This document shows positions 41,207-50,098 of a stretch of 63,363 bases of DNA, piece by piece. The DNA is from Pedobacter kyonggii. Lineage in GTDB: Bacteria; Bacteroidota; Bacteroidia; Sphingobacteriales; Sphingobacteriaceae. The position numbers were made by a program, and so were the translations under genes. The notes below the pieces were generated by a model, which was given only the letters and a program-made list of their open reading frames with translations, was not told the DNA's origin and searched no databases. Every line of letters starts with the position of its first letter. Within the stretch, counting starts at the first letter, position 1. The stretch is taken from the NCBI RefSeq assembly GCF_004310665.1, contig NZ_SIXF01000033.1:1-63363 (forward strand), given 5' to 3'.

Positions 41207-43474
41207 ATGCCTACTTTGGAAGAAACTTCTATGCCCGCAGAAATTGCGGCTAAATTTGTTAATTACACCTCAAAACACGTTTTCTTGACCGGAAAAGCAG
41301 GAACAGGTAAAACAACTTTTCTACGGAAACTCATCCAGCTTACGCATAAAAAAGCCTTAATTGTGGCACCAACGGGTATTGCTGCAATCAATGCAGCTGG
41401 AGTAACTATCCACTCGCTTTTTCAACTTCCTTTTGGGGCTTTTTTCCCTGATGCCGCCGGCGCTCTGATCAATGAGAATATCAATTTCAACTTCAATACG
41501 CCCAAAACTTTAGTAAAACACTTAAACATGCAGGGCAATAAGCGGCGCATGCTGCAGGAACTGGAGTTACTTGTTATCGATGAGGTAAGTATGTTGCGCG
41601 CCGATATGCTCGATGCCATAGATTTCGCCTTGCGTTATGTACGGAGGAACAGAAACCTTCCATTCGGCGGGGTACAGTTATTGTTTATAGGCGACCTGCA
41701 CCAGTTACCACCAGTGGTAAAAAATGACGAGTGGCGCATTATGGCCAAGTTTTACAAGAGCATTTATTTTTTCGATGCACTAGCCTTGCAGGATAATCCA
41801 CCGGTTTATATCGAACTGGATAAAATTTACCGTCAGGATGATGCTGTTTTTATCGACTTGCTCAACAACCTACGGAACAACAAAATTACTGCTGAAGATA
41901 CCGCATTATTAAGGCAGCATTTCAAACAGGATTTCAAACCCTCGGCAGATGAAAATTATATTACTTTAACCACCCATAACAATAAAGCTGACAGCATTAA
42001 CCGTGAAAGGTTAACCCAACTGAAAACCAAATCTTACTTTTTTGATGCGAAGATTCAGGGTGAATTTAATGAATATGCTTACCCGAATGATAAAAGTTTA
42101 GAATTAAAAGTTGGTGCACAGGTAATGTTCATTAAAAATGACATGACTGCCGAAAAGCGGTATTACAATGGTAAGATCGGTGTGGTACATCATATCGAAA
42201 AGGACATAATCGAAATTGAGCTTCCTGAAGATAGGACAGTCATTGAGATTTCGCGTTATACTTGGGAAAATGTTAAATATAAATTGGATGAAGCGACCAA
42301 CGAAATCAAAGAAAATGTAGCAGGTTCGTTTATCCAATACCCTATTAAACTGGCCTGGGCCATCACCGTGCATAAAAGTCAAGGTTTAACCTTTGATAAG
42401 GCCATTATTGATGTGGGTGATGCATTTGCTCCTGGGCAGGCCTATGTGGCCTTATCGCGTTTACGCTCATTAAAGGGTTTGGTTTTAACGTCTCATCTGC
42501 GCGATAGTGGTTTGCAACAGGATCAAAATGTACATTACTTCTCTAAAACAAAACAACCTTCCGAAGTGCTAAACGAGCAGATCAGTATAGAGAGTTATAC
42601 TTTTATCCGCAGTTATTTGCTTGCCGCATTTGATCTGAACCTGATCCGCTATTACTTAAAGGAACACCGTCAGACTTTTGATAAAAGTGAAAAATCGGCC
42701 AAGCAAAGGCACGAAGATTGGACTGATACCGTTTATACCGACTTTCAAAAAATCACGGCTACGGCCGATACGTTTGTTAATCAGCTTAAAAACCTGTTCG
42801 CACAGCAAACCGAACATACTTTATTTAATGTATCGAAAAGGGTAGAGGCTGCCTTAAAATATTTTAATCCTTTAGTTAAGGAGATTTCTGATCGTTTTCT
42901 GGCCCAAATTGAAGTGATAAAAGAAGAAAAGCAGATTAAAACTTATGTTACAGAATTGTTAGAACTCGAAATTTTGGTATATGAGCAATTGAAAAAAATG
43001 CATAAAAGTAAAGCATTGTTGCAAGCGCTTATTGCTGGGAAAGAGTTTAGCAAAGCCGATACCGATGCACTGTTGAATACGGTCGAAAGAAACAATCAGC
43101 TCCAAAAAGCCATTCAGCTAAAAGGAGAAACACTTAAAGTAAAATCTGCAGCAGAGAAAAAGAAAAAAGAGCCAAAGATTGATACCAAGTTAGTGAGCTT
43201 CGAGCTTTATGAGCAGGGCAAAACCATCGACGAAATTGCAAAAGAACGTGGCTTCTCTACCGGTACCATTGAGGGACATTTGGCCTATTATGTTTCTACA
43301 CAACAATTGGATGTAACCAAACTGGTAAAAGCGAATAAAATCAAAAATATTACCGATGCAGTAGAAAGTCAGAAAACAAAATCTATGGCCACGATAAGGG
43401 AGTTTTTAGGTAAAGATTATTCTTTCGGGGAGATCAAGCTAGTATTGGCATCGTTGTTTCCATCAGAGGAATAA
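41207..43474 (+). CDS. Pif1/RecD-like DNA helicase with C-terminal HTH
   Basis: About 755 residues from the ATG at 41207; a TTG at 41183 is an alternative. A superfamily 1B helicase. Walker A is FLTGKAGTGKTTFLRKL near residues 27-43, Walker B is LLVIDEVSMLRADMLDAIDF, and motif III-like QLLFIGDLHQLPPV follows. The late motifs are KLAWAITVHKSQGLTFDKAI and QAYVALSRLRSLKGLVL. The C-terminal third has coiled-coil and Lys-rich parts and a helix-turn-helix (LYEQGKTIDEIAKERGFSTG, with the next helix), as in Bacteroidota Pif1-like proteins. It probably unwinds DNA at replication or repair barriers. Confidence 0.88.
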   Translation: MPTLEETSMPAEIAAKFVNYTSKHVFLTGKAGTGKTTFLRKLIQLTHKKALIVAPTGIAAINAAGVTIHSLFQLPFGAFFPDAAGALINENINFNFNTPKTLVKHLNMQGNKRRMLQELELLVIDEVSMLRADMLDAIDFALRYVRRNRNLPFGGVQLLFIGDLHQLPPVVKNDEWRIMAKFYKSIYFFDALALQDNPPVYIELDKIYRQDDAVFIDLLNNLRNNKITAEDTALLRQHFKQDFKPSADENYITLTTHNNKADSINRERLTQLKTKSYFFDAKIQGEFNEYAYPNDKSLELKVGAQVMFIKNDMTAEKRYYNGKIGVVHHIEKDIIEIELPEDRTVIEISRYTWENVKYKLDEATNEIKENVAGSFIQYPIKLAWAITVHKSQGLTFDKAIIDVGDAFAPGQAYVALSRLRSLKGLVLTSHLRDSGLQQDQNVHYFSKTKQPSEVLNEQISIESYTFIRSYLLAAFDLNLIRYYLKEHRQTFDKSEKSAKQRHEDWTDTVYTDFQKITATADTFVNQLKNLFAQQTEHTLFNVSKRVEAALKYFNPLVKEISDRFLAQIEVIKEEKQIKTYVTELLELEILVYEQLKKMHKSKALLQALIAGKEFSKADTDALLNTVERNNQLQKAIQLKGETLKVKSAAEKKKKEPKIDTKLVSFELYEQGKTIDEIAKERGFSTGTIEGHLAYYVSTQQLDVTKLVKANKIKNITDAVESQKTKSMATIREFLGKDYSFGEIKLVLASLFPSEE

Positions 43475-43478
43475 CCTT

Positions 43479-44036
43479 AGGTTTAATCACAAAGAAATTC
43501 GAGGAATTTTTTACCACAGAGAGAACAGAGTAAGGCACGGAGAACACAAAGTATTCTGAAAGAGGATCTATTAACAAGGACCATTATTGGTTTGGCTATA
43601 GATGTTCATACAGGTCTTGGTCCGGGTTTGCTTGAAAGTGCTTACAAAGAATGTTTGTTTTATAAAATTGATAAAGCAGGTTTTCAGGTTGAAAAAGAAA
43701 AAATAATGCCTTTGCATTTTGAAGATGTAAGATTGGATTGTGGTTATCGAATCGATATCTTGGTAGAAGACAGACTAGTTTTAGAATTGAAAAGTATTGA
43801 AAGATTAACTGACATTCATTTAGCACAAACCCTAACTTACATAAAATTAGGTGGATTTAGATTAGGGTTATTAATGAATTTTAATGTTTTAAGATTAAAA
43901 GATGGAATTAAGCGTGTAGTAAATGGTTATTAGAATTGCCTCTGTTTTCTCTGTGCAAACTCAGTGAATCTCTGTGGTAAAACTAATATTAATTCTGTTT
44001 TCTACGTAAATACTTTTGCCCTTTGTGGTTAAACCT
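43479..44036 (+). mobile_element. Gene-bearing palindromic element (family B) with nested inverted arms
   Basis: The outer arms are AGGTTTAATCACAAAG at 43479-43494 and CTTTGTGGTTAAACCT at 44021-44036 (15 of 16 complementary). The inner arms are TTTTACCACAGAGA at 43509-43522 and TCTCTGTGGTAAAA at 43969-43982 (14 of 14), with further partly matching sequence (CAGAG and CACGGAGA units). The single gene between the arms encodes a GxxExxY protein. An ORF-less relative of the inner arms is at 46473-46540. No transposase is present. Confidence 0.65.
43556..43933 (+). CDS. GxxExxY protein
   Basis: A protein of the GxxExxY family, named for GLLESAY here (inside LGPGLLESAYKECL). The middle has the PD-(D/E)XK-like pattern YRIDILVEDRLVLELKSIE, with Asp, then Glu and Lys, and the end LTYIKLGGFRLGLLMNFNV. 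Homology reads upstream of the first usual start (TTG at 43592) through KEDLLTRTIIGLAIDVHTG, so I place the start at the CTG at 43556; it is uncertain. No Shine-Dalgarno site is seen. The molecular function is unknown; a nuclease-like fold is suggested by the motif. Confidence 0.75.
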   Translation: MKEDLLTRTIIGLAIDVHTGLGPGLLESAYKECLFYKIDKAGFQVEKEKIMPLHFEDVRLDCGYRIDILVEDRLVLELKSIERLTDIHLAQTLTYIKLGGFRLGLLMNFNVLRLKDGIKRVVNGY

Positions 44037-44059
44037 TAAAATTTTTTATCTTAGCATCC

Positions 44060-44668
44060 GTGGAAAAGGTTAAAGTTTTAGCGCAGTACATGCCCGAACC
44101 AGCGGCACCGCTAATTGCAAAGTGGATTGATTATTTTCAATGTGAATTTAAGATTGCCAAAACCCGCTCTACAAAACTGGGCGATTACCGCCATCCTTAT
44201 CAGGGCAAAGGGCATCGCATTTCTGTTAATTTTAATCTCAACCATTACGCTTTTTTGGTTACCACAGTACATGAGTTTGCACATTTGCTCACCTGGAACG
44301 ATTTCAAGAATAAAGTAAAACCACATGGCACTGAATGGAAGAAGAACTTTCAGCGGATGATGGTTCCCTTTTTTGAACTGAATATCTTTCCAGCCGATAT
44401 CCACAAAGCGATTGATAATTATATGTCTAATCCAGCGGCATCAAGCTGTTCTGATCTGCATTTATCGCGGGCCTTAAAAAAATACGATAGCAATAAAACA
44501 GAGACCTTACATTTAGAGCAATTGCCGATTAATACCACTTTTAAAATTAAAGATGGCCGGCGTTTTACCAAAGGCGAACGGATCAGGAAGCGGTACCGAT
44601 GTATCTGTTTGGATGATAAAAGGTTATATCTGTTTAATCCTTTGGCAGAGGTTTTTGTGATGGAATAA
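44060..44668 (+). CDS. SprT-like zinc metalloprotease domain protein
   Basis: A 202-residue SprT-family protein starting at GTG. The zinc-metalloprotease motif HEFAH lies in TTVHEFAHLLTWNDF near residues 72-86, and HGTEWKKNFQRMM follows, as in SprT/Spartan domains. A C-terminal part reads RYRCICLDDKRLYLFNPLAE. Eukaryotic Spartan digests DNA-protein crosslinks; the bacterial role is little known. A promoter-like TATCTTAG lies only a few bases before the start, suggesting a very short leader. It follows the family B element. Confidence 0.8.
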   Translation: MEKVKVLAQYMPEPAAPLIAKWIDYFQCEFKIAKTRSTKLGDYRHPYQGKGHRISVNFNLNHYAFLVTTVHEFAHLLTWNDFKNKVKPHGTEWKKNFQRMMVPFFELNIFPADIHKAIDNYMSNPAASSCSDLHLSRALKKYDSNKTETLHLEQLPINTTFKIKDGRRFTKGERIRKRYRCICLDDKRLYLFNPLAEVFVME

Positions 44669-44678
44669 GATTAATTTG

Positions 44679-44810
44679 CTGTCATTCTGAATGCAATGAA
44701 GAATCTTTTGCAAATCGCTCTGCAATTACATTTTGCGTTTGAAGATACTTTAGATTAATGTCATTTGAAGTGTCAATAGTAAACAGATTCTTCGCTGCGC
44801 TCAGAATGAC
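44679..44810. repeat. Two-arm palindromic repeat (family C)
   Basis: GTCATTCTGAATGCAATGAA begins the left arm at 44679-44707. The right arm at 44785-44810 ends GCTGCGCTCAGAATGAC, its inverse with few changes, with about 77 bases between. It fills the gap between the convergent SprT and adenine deaminase genes. Confidence 0.65.
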
Positions 44811-44817
44811 AAATCAG

Positions 44818-46455
44818 CTACACAAACTTAAACTCATCCCCATCAAATAAACCTTTATCGCTTAGTTTTAAGTGCGGAATCACTAATAAGGCCATAAAAG
44901 AAAGCGTCATGAAGGGGGCGAGTAGAGTAGAACCCAAATCCTTTGCAAATTGATCTATTGAAGTATAACTTTCTGCAACCTGATAACCGTTATGGTTACT
45001 CATTAAACCTGCTACCGGTAAAGCTAAAACTTCTTTTTTCCCACTGCCCACTGCCACTACACCACCGGTTTCATTAATTACCAGATTTACGGCTTCACAG
45101 ATGCTTTTGTCATCTACACCAACAGCAATAATGTTATGACTATCATGTGCAACACTTGATGCAATGGCACCCAGTTTTAAGCCAAAGTTTTTTACAAATG
45201 AAACAGCAATAGGTGCATCATGATAACGGTTTACCACTACCATTTTCAAAATATCGTTTTCCAGATCACTAATAACATTCTGATTTAAAACTTTCGGTTT
45301 TGCGGATATTCTGTTCGTAATCAATTGTCCATCCAATGCTTCAATAACTGGAATTTCTTTTTGTCCGCTGAATGGATAAATAAAATCTTCTTCCTTTTTC
45401 AAACTGCAATCGAAATGGTTTACCGATTCGCGATCTTCGACATGTTTTACCCAATCGCCTACCACCGTGCCATTTTCAGCAAGCAACAATCCATCAATAT
45501 AGGTTTGTTTAACCCTGAAGTTTTTTAAATCTTCTATTATAATAAAATCTGCATCATCATTGATCTGAAGTGAGCCAACATCTAATTTATAGTGAAGGAT
45601 AGGGTTGATGCAGGCTGCCCGCAGTATATTGAATATATTGATCCCTTTTTCTACTGCCCTTGCACAGAGCTGATTAATATGGTTTTCGACTAAACTATCA
45701 GGATGTTTATCATCGCTGCAGAACATCATCATTTCGGGCCAGTCATTCAATAGATCGATCAACGCCTCAAAATTTTTGGCTGCGCTTCCTTCTCGGATAA
45801 GGATTTTCATGCCACGCTGTAATTTATCCAGCGCTTCATCTGCGGTAAAACATTCGTGATCAGTAGAAATTCCGGCATTGATGTATTGTTGAACAGCATC
45901 GCCACGTAAGCCCGGGGCATGTCCATCAACAGGTTTACCGAGGTCATGAGCGGCAGCAATCTTTTTTAAAACCTCTTCATCTTTATAAAGTACGCCAGGG
46001 AAATTCATCATTTCACTCAGGTATTTTATTTCCGGACGTTCTAAAAGTGATTTTACATCATCATGATCCAATTCAGCGCCAGCCGTCTCAAAAATGGTAG
46101 CTGGAACACAGCTTGGGGCACCAAAATTAAATTTAAAAGGGACGGTATTGCCATTTTTAATCATAAATTCTACACCTTCCATACCACAAACGTTGGCAAT
46201 TTCGTGTGGATCGCTAATGGTTGATACCGTTCCATGAACAACCGCCAGTCGCGCAAATTCACTTGGAATTAACATGCTGCTTTCGATATGCACATGGCTA
46301 TCGATAAAGCCTGGTGAGATAAAATGAGCACCTTCTTGCTGTTCAGAAATTTTAGAGATTGATTTTATTTTTCCATCCTCAACGGCTACTTCGCCAAAGA
46401 AAATATTTCGCTTTGTGATGTTGATGATATTCCCTTCGACTTTAAAATTGCTCAT
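44818..46455 (-). CDS. ade: Adenine deaminase
   Basis: About 545 residues from the ATG at 46455 ([17 protein letters not shown]). An upstream frame to 46500 runs into a palindromic repeat and is rejected. It converts adenine to hypoxanthine and ammonia for purine salvage. An amidohydrolase-type metal site is seen in [16 protein letters not shown], then [32 protein letters not shown] and [11 protein letters not shown]. The C-terminal domain with [12 protein letters not shown] is the family-specific part. Length is normal for the Ade type. Confidence 0.93.
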   Translation of the reverse strand: MSNFKVEGNIINITKRNIFFGEVAVEDGKIKSISKISEQQEGAHFISPGFIDSHVHIESSMLIPSEFARLAVVHGTVSTISDPHEIANVCGMEGVEFMIKNGNTVPFKFNFGAPSCVPATIFETAGAELDHDDVKSLLERPEIKYLSEMMNFPGVLYKDEEVLKKIAAAHDLGKPVDGHAPGLRGDAVQQYINAGISTDHECFTADEALDKLQRGMKILIREGSAAKNFEALIDLLNDWPEMMMFCSDDKHPDSLVENHINQLCARAVEKGINIFNILRAACINPILHYKLDVGSLQINDDADFIIIEDLKNFRVKQTYIDGLLLAENGTVVGDWVKHVEDRESVNHFDCSLKKEEDFIYPFSGQKEIPVIEALDGQLITNRISAKPKVLNQNVISDLENDILKMVVVNRYHDAPIAVSFVKNFGLKLGAIASSVAHDSHNIIAVGVDDKSICEAVNLVINETGGVVAVGSGKKEVLALPVAGLMSNHNGYQVAESYTSIDQFAKDLGSTLLAPFMTLSFMALLVIPHLKLSDKGLFDGDEFKFV

Positions 46456-46472
46456 GCTGTTTATATAAATTA

Positions 46473-46540
46473 GCCACGGAAACACGGATTGGCACAGCAT
46501 TAATAATTAATGTTCTCCGTGATTTCTGTGTCTCCGTGGC
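46473..46540. repeat. ORF-less palindromic element of family B
   Basis: GCCACGGAAACACGGATTGG from 46473 is the inverted match of the segment ending TCTGTGTCTCCGTGGC at 46540, with a loop of about 12 bases. It is related to the inner arms of the gene-bearing element at 43.5 kb. It separates the E1 dehydrogenase gene from ade in the same direction. Confidence 0.6.
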
Positions 46541-46548
46541 AAAACTAT

Positions 46549-48528
46549 TTAATATTTCAATAATTTATCAATCGTTTCTGCTAATCTTGCTTTAGCTAAA
46601 AAATCTTCTTCCAATACTTTGCTCATTGGAATTGCCGTATCTAAGCTTGCACAACGCATTACAGGCGCATCGAGGTAAGAGAAACAATGCTCTCCAATCC
46701 AGGCAGATAGTTCGGCGCCAAAACCGTTTGTTAAAGTATCCTCATGCAAAATTAAAACCCTTCCTGTTACTTTAACCGCTGCGTTTACAGCTTCTTTATC
46801 CCAGGGCTGAAGCGTGCGCAGATCAATTAACGTGGCATCGCTTTCTGGATATTGCTTCAGGTAATCTAAAGCCCAGTGCACACCAAGCCCATAAGTAATG
46901 ATAGCGAATTTACTTCCTTCGGCAAGCCTAACTGCTTTGCCAATTTCTGTTGTGTAATAACCATCTGGAACAGGAGCAGTTAAACTTCTGTATAAGTATT
47001 TGTGTTCGAAATAAAGTACTGGATTTGGATCTTCGATTGAAGCCAGCAATAAGCCTTTCGCATCTTCAGGGAAAGCCGGATAAACAATTTTTAAACCCGG
47101 TGTTTTGGTAAACCAGGCTTCATTGCTTTGTGAATGGAATGGTCCAGCCCCTGTTCCGGCACCTGTGGGCATACGTACCACCACATCGGCCATTTCGCCC
47201 CAACGATAATGTGTTTTGGCGAGATTATTCACAATCTGATTAAATCCTACAGTTACGAAATCTGCAAACTGCATTTCTACAACAGCTTTATAGCCATTTA
47301 TGGATAGGCCTAAACCTGCCCCCACAATGGCCGATTCGCAAATAGGGGTATTGCGGACTCTGCTTTTGCCATATTTAGCAGTAAAACCATCTGTAATTTT
47401 AAAAGCCCCGCCATAATCTGCAATATCCTGCCCCATTAAAACCAGGTTAGGATACTTTTGCATGGCTAAGTCTAATCCATCGGTTATTGCATCTAAATAC
47501 CTTTTTTCTGTTGATGAAGTTTGACTAGGTTGGACAACATCTTGTTGATAAGGAAAATACATATCTGCCTGTTCCTGGTCGGCATTAGCAATGGGCTCAT
47601 CCTCGTTAAAAGCTTCTTCAACTTCCAGCTCGATGTCTCTTTTAACCTGGATTTTAATATCGACAATTGAATCTGAGGTTAAAACACCTTGCTCAATTAA
47701 ATAGGCTTCGTAATTACTTAACGGATCTTTCTTTTCCCACTCGTCAAACAGTTCTTGCGGAACATATTTAGTGCCCGATGCTTCTTCATGTCCACGCATC
47801 CTGAAAGTAAGGCACTCTACCAAAACCGGTCTTGGATCTTTTCGAATTTCCATGGTCAACTGGTTAATGGTATTATAAACTTCTAGAATATTATTTCCAT
47901 CTATCTGAATACCTTCCACGCCATAACCAATGGCCTTATCAACCAGATTTTTGCACCTGAACTGCTCTGACTTTGGAGTGGAGAGACCATATCCATTATT
48001 TTCGATTAAAAAAATAACAGGAAGGTTCCAAACTGCAGCAACATTTACGGCTTCGTGGAAATCGCCTTCACTGGTTGCCCCCTCTCCGGTGTAAACTAAT
48101 GTGGCGTGCTGTTTATTGGCTAAAACATCGGCAAGAGCAATACCATCTGCTAAAGCCATTTGTGGCCCCAAGTGGGATATCATCCCAATTATTTTATATT
48201 CTTGTGTGCCGAAATGGAAAGAGCGGTCGCGGCCTTTGGTGAAGCCGGTAATTTTGCCTTGCCATTGGGCCATTAATTTTTTTAAAGGAATATCACGCGA
48301 GGTAAAAACGCCTAAATTACGGTGCATGGGTAAAATGTACTCATCGCTTTGCATGGCTAAGGTGCTACCAACAGCTATTGCTTCCTGGCCAATGCCCGAA
48401 AACCATTTGCCAATCCTACCCTGACGCAGCAGCTTGAGCATTTTGTCTTCAACCATCCGAGGGTAAAGCAATCTTCTGTATAAGTTCAATAAGAACTTGT
48501 CGTCTTTATCACCTCTGTTAAATTGCAT
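46549..48528 (-). CDS. 2-oxoacid dehydrogenase E1, alpha and beta subunits fused
   Basis: A 659-residue fusion. Residues 1 to about 330 are the alpha subunit, with the thiamine-diphosphate motif YTGEGATSEGDFHEAVNVAA and ending in ENNGYGLSTP. Residues of about 345-659 are the beta subunit (LMGQDIADYGGAFKITDGFT, then VRMPTGAGTGAGPFHSQSNE). Both halves resemble branched-chain 2-oxoacid (2-oxoisovalerate) dehydrogenase E1 more than pyruvate dehydrogenase, and fused forms are common in Bacteroidota. It needs E2 and E3 partners, which are not in this window. The substrate is inferred from the family. Confidence 0.88.
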   Translation of the reverse strand: MQFNRGDKDDKFLLNLYRRLLYPRMVEDKMLKLLRQGRIGKWFSGIGQEAIAVGSTLAMQSDEYILPMHRNLGVFTSRDIPLKKLMAQWQGKITGFTKGRDRSFHFGTQEYKIIGMISHLGPQMALADGIALADVLANKQHATLVYTGEGATSEGDFHEAVNVAAVWNLPVIFLIENNGYGLSTPKSEQFRCKNLVDKAIGYGVEGIQIDGNNILEVYNTINQLTMEIRKDPRPVLVECLTFRMRGHEEASGTKYVPQELFDEWEKKDPLSNYEAYLIEQGVLTSDSIVDIKIQVKRDIELEVEEAFNEDEPIANADQEQADMYFPYQQDVVQPSQTSSTEKRYLDAITDGLDLAMQKYPNLVLMGQDIADYGGAFKITDGFTAKYGKSRVRNTPICESAIVGAGLGLSINGYKAVVEMQFADFVTVGFNQIVNNLAKTHYRWGEMADVVVRMPTGAGTGAGPFHSQSNEAWFTKTPGLKIVYPAFPEDAKGLLLASIEDPNPVLYFEHKYLYRSLTAPVPDGYYTTEIGKAVRLAEGSKFAIITYGLGVHWALDYLKQYPESDATLIDLRTLQPWDKEAVNAAVKVTGRVLILHEDTLTNGFGAELSAWIGEHCFSYLDAPVMRCASLDTAIPMSKVLEEDFLAKARLAETIDKLLKY

Positions 48529-48558
48529 ATCTGGTTATTTTGACTAATGAGCCCTGAT

Positions 48559-49947
48559 TTAAGACTCCTTATTTTTTTTCAATTCTTCCCATTGTTTAGC
48601 AAAAGATTTATCGGCAACTTTAGGCATCTCCCGGTATTTGCCCCAGCTCTTCTTGAAGAAGCTTTTGAGCATAAAGTTTTTAAACTTTCCACCAAAGAAA
48701 TCCATCCATTTGCGTTTTTGCATCATTCTGCTGAACATGCTCCAGCCAATTTCTTCTTTTTTGCCATTTTCGTGCCCTGCAGCGGCATCTCTACGGTTAA
48801 GTAAGAGCATTTTGTGAATATCGATTTTTACCGGGCACACTTCCGAACATTTTCCGCAAAGGCTTGAGGCATAGCTTAAATGTTTAAACTCTTCCATGCC
48901 CTTTAAATGCGGGGTAATAACCGAACCGATTGGGCCACTATAGGTTGTATTATAAGTATGGCCACCAATATTTTTATAAACCGGGCAAGCATTTAAACAG
49001 GCACCACAACGGATGCAGTACAAACCCTGCCTTTGATCTTTTTGAGCCAATAAGTTGGTACGGCCATTGTCTAACAAGATTACATACATTTCCTCTGGTC
49101 CATCTGTTTCATTGGGTTGGCGTGGACCACTTAAAATGGTATTATAAACCGTTAAGTTTTGCCCCGTTCCATGCGATGCCAGTAGAGGCCAGAACAGATC
49201 AAGATCAGCCATAGAGGGAATCACCTTTTCGATACCTACTATAGCAATATGGATTTTAGGGAAAGTGGTGCTTAAACGTGCATTTCCTTCGTTCTCCGTT
49301 AGGGCAATACTTCCAGTATCGGCAATTAAAAAATTTCCGCCACTAATACCAATATCAGCTGTAAGGTATTTATCGCGGAGTAATTCTCTTGCTTTTTGTA
49401 CCAGCTGTGGAGGAGTAGCATCGATAGGTGTATCAAATTTATCGTGAAATAACTGCGCGATATCTGTTGCGCTTAGGTGCATGGCCGGTGTAACAATATG
49501 GTACGGAGCCTGCCCAAGCAATTGAACAATATATTCGCCCAGATCACTTTCTAAAGATTCGATGTTGTTCTTTTCCAGGAAATCGTTTAAGTGGATTTCT
49601 TCGGTAGTCATCGATTTTGATTTGATAACCGTTTTGCCGTTGTTTCTTTTGATGATGTTGAGGATTTCCTGTTGGGCTTCTTCGGCATCATTGGCCCAGA
49701 TTACCTTACCACCACGGCGTTGGAAATTTGATTCGAATTCTGGTAAGAATTTATCAAGGTTTTCCATCACACGCCATTTGATTACATGTGCCTTTTTTTT
49801 GGATGCCTCTAAATTTTCGAATTTTGATAAGCCCCGTTCAACGGCTGCATTGTATTTCCCAATATTATAATTTATGGTTTTACGATGCGGTAGATCGAAA
49901 GCTTTCTCGTCTGATTTCTCTAAAAATTCCTCGGCAATATTCATCAA
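48559..49947 (-). CDS. LutB/LldF-like lactate-utilisation iron-sulfur protein
   Basis: A 462-residue protein with an LUD domain in the first two thirds (IKRNNGKTVIKSKSMTTEEI, with MHLSATDIAQLFHDKFD and ISGGNFLIADTGSIALTENE) and two [4Fe-4S] motifs, CIRCGACLNACP near 315 and CGKCSEVCPVKID near 367. This is the LutB/YkgF build, which works with LutA and LutC in L-lactate oxidation. Neither partner gene is adjacent. It precedes the E1 dehydrogenase on the same strand with a 30-base gap, so the two are probably cotranscribed. Substrate is inferred from family. Confidence 0.87.
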   Translation of the reverse strand: MMNIAEEFLEKSDEKAFDLPHRKTINYNIGKYNAAVERGLSKFENLEASKKKAHVIKWRVMENLDKFLPEFESNFQRRGGKVIWANDAEEAQQEILNIIKRNNGKTVIKSKSMTTEEIHLNDFLEKNNIESLESDLGEYIVQLLGQAPYHIVTPAMHLSATDIAQLFHDKFDTPIDATPPQLVQKARELLRDKYLTADIGISGGNFLIADTGSIALTENEGNARLSTTFPKIHIAIVGIEKVIPSMADLDLFWPLLASHGTGQNLTVYNTILSGPRQPNETDGPEEMYVILLDNGRTNLLAQKDQRQGLYCIRCGACLNACPVYKNIGGHTYNTTYSGPIGSVITPHLKGMEEFKHLSYASSLCGKCSEVCPVKIDIHKMLLLNRRDAAAGHENGKKEEIGWSMFSRMMQKRKWMDFFGGKFKNFMLKSFFKKSWGKYREMPKVADKSFAKQWEELKKNKES

Positions 49948-50060
49948 TAGTTATTTTGTAATAGGGTAACGAATATTAACTGATTTTAGTTTTTAGCCAC
50001 TTCGTTATAACATCAAAGATAGGAATTTATGCAGGCGCGAAAAGGTATTGTGCATAAAAA

Positions 50061-50083
50061 AGCCCCGACATTTTATCGGGGCT
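50061..50083 (-). terminator. Terminator after the M28 peptidase
   Basis: AGCCCCGA / TCGGGGCT with a 7-base loop is followed on the minus strand by a run of T bases, 16 bases after the peptidase stop. Confidence 0.8.
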
Positions 50084-50098
50084 AAGTATTTTGAATTA

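Noticed and set aside
46456-46500. Longer adenine deaminase start
   Set aside because: The extension runs through the palindromic repeat and adds residues not found in the family.
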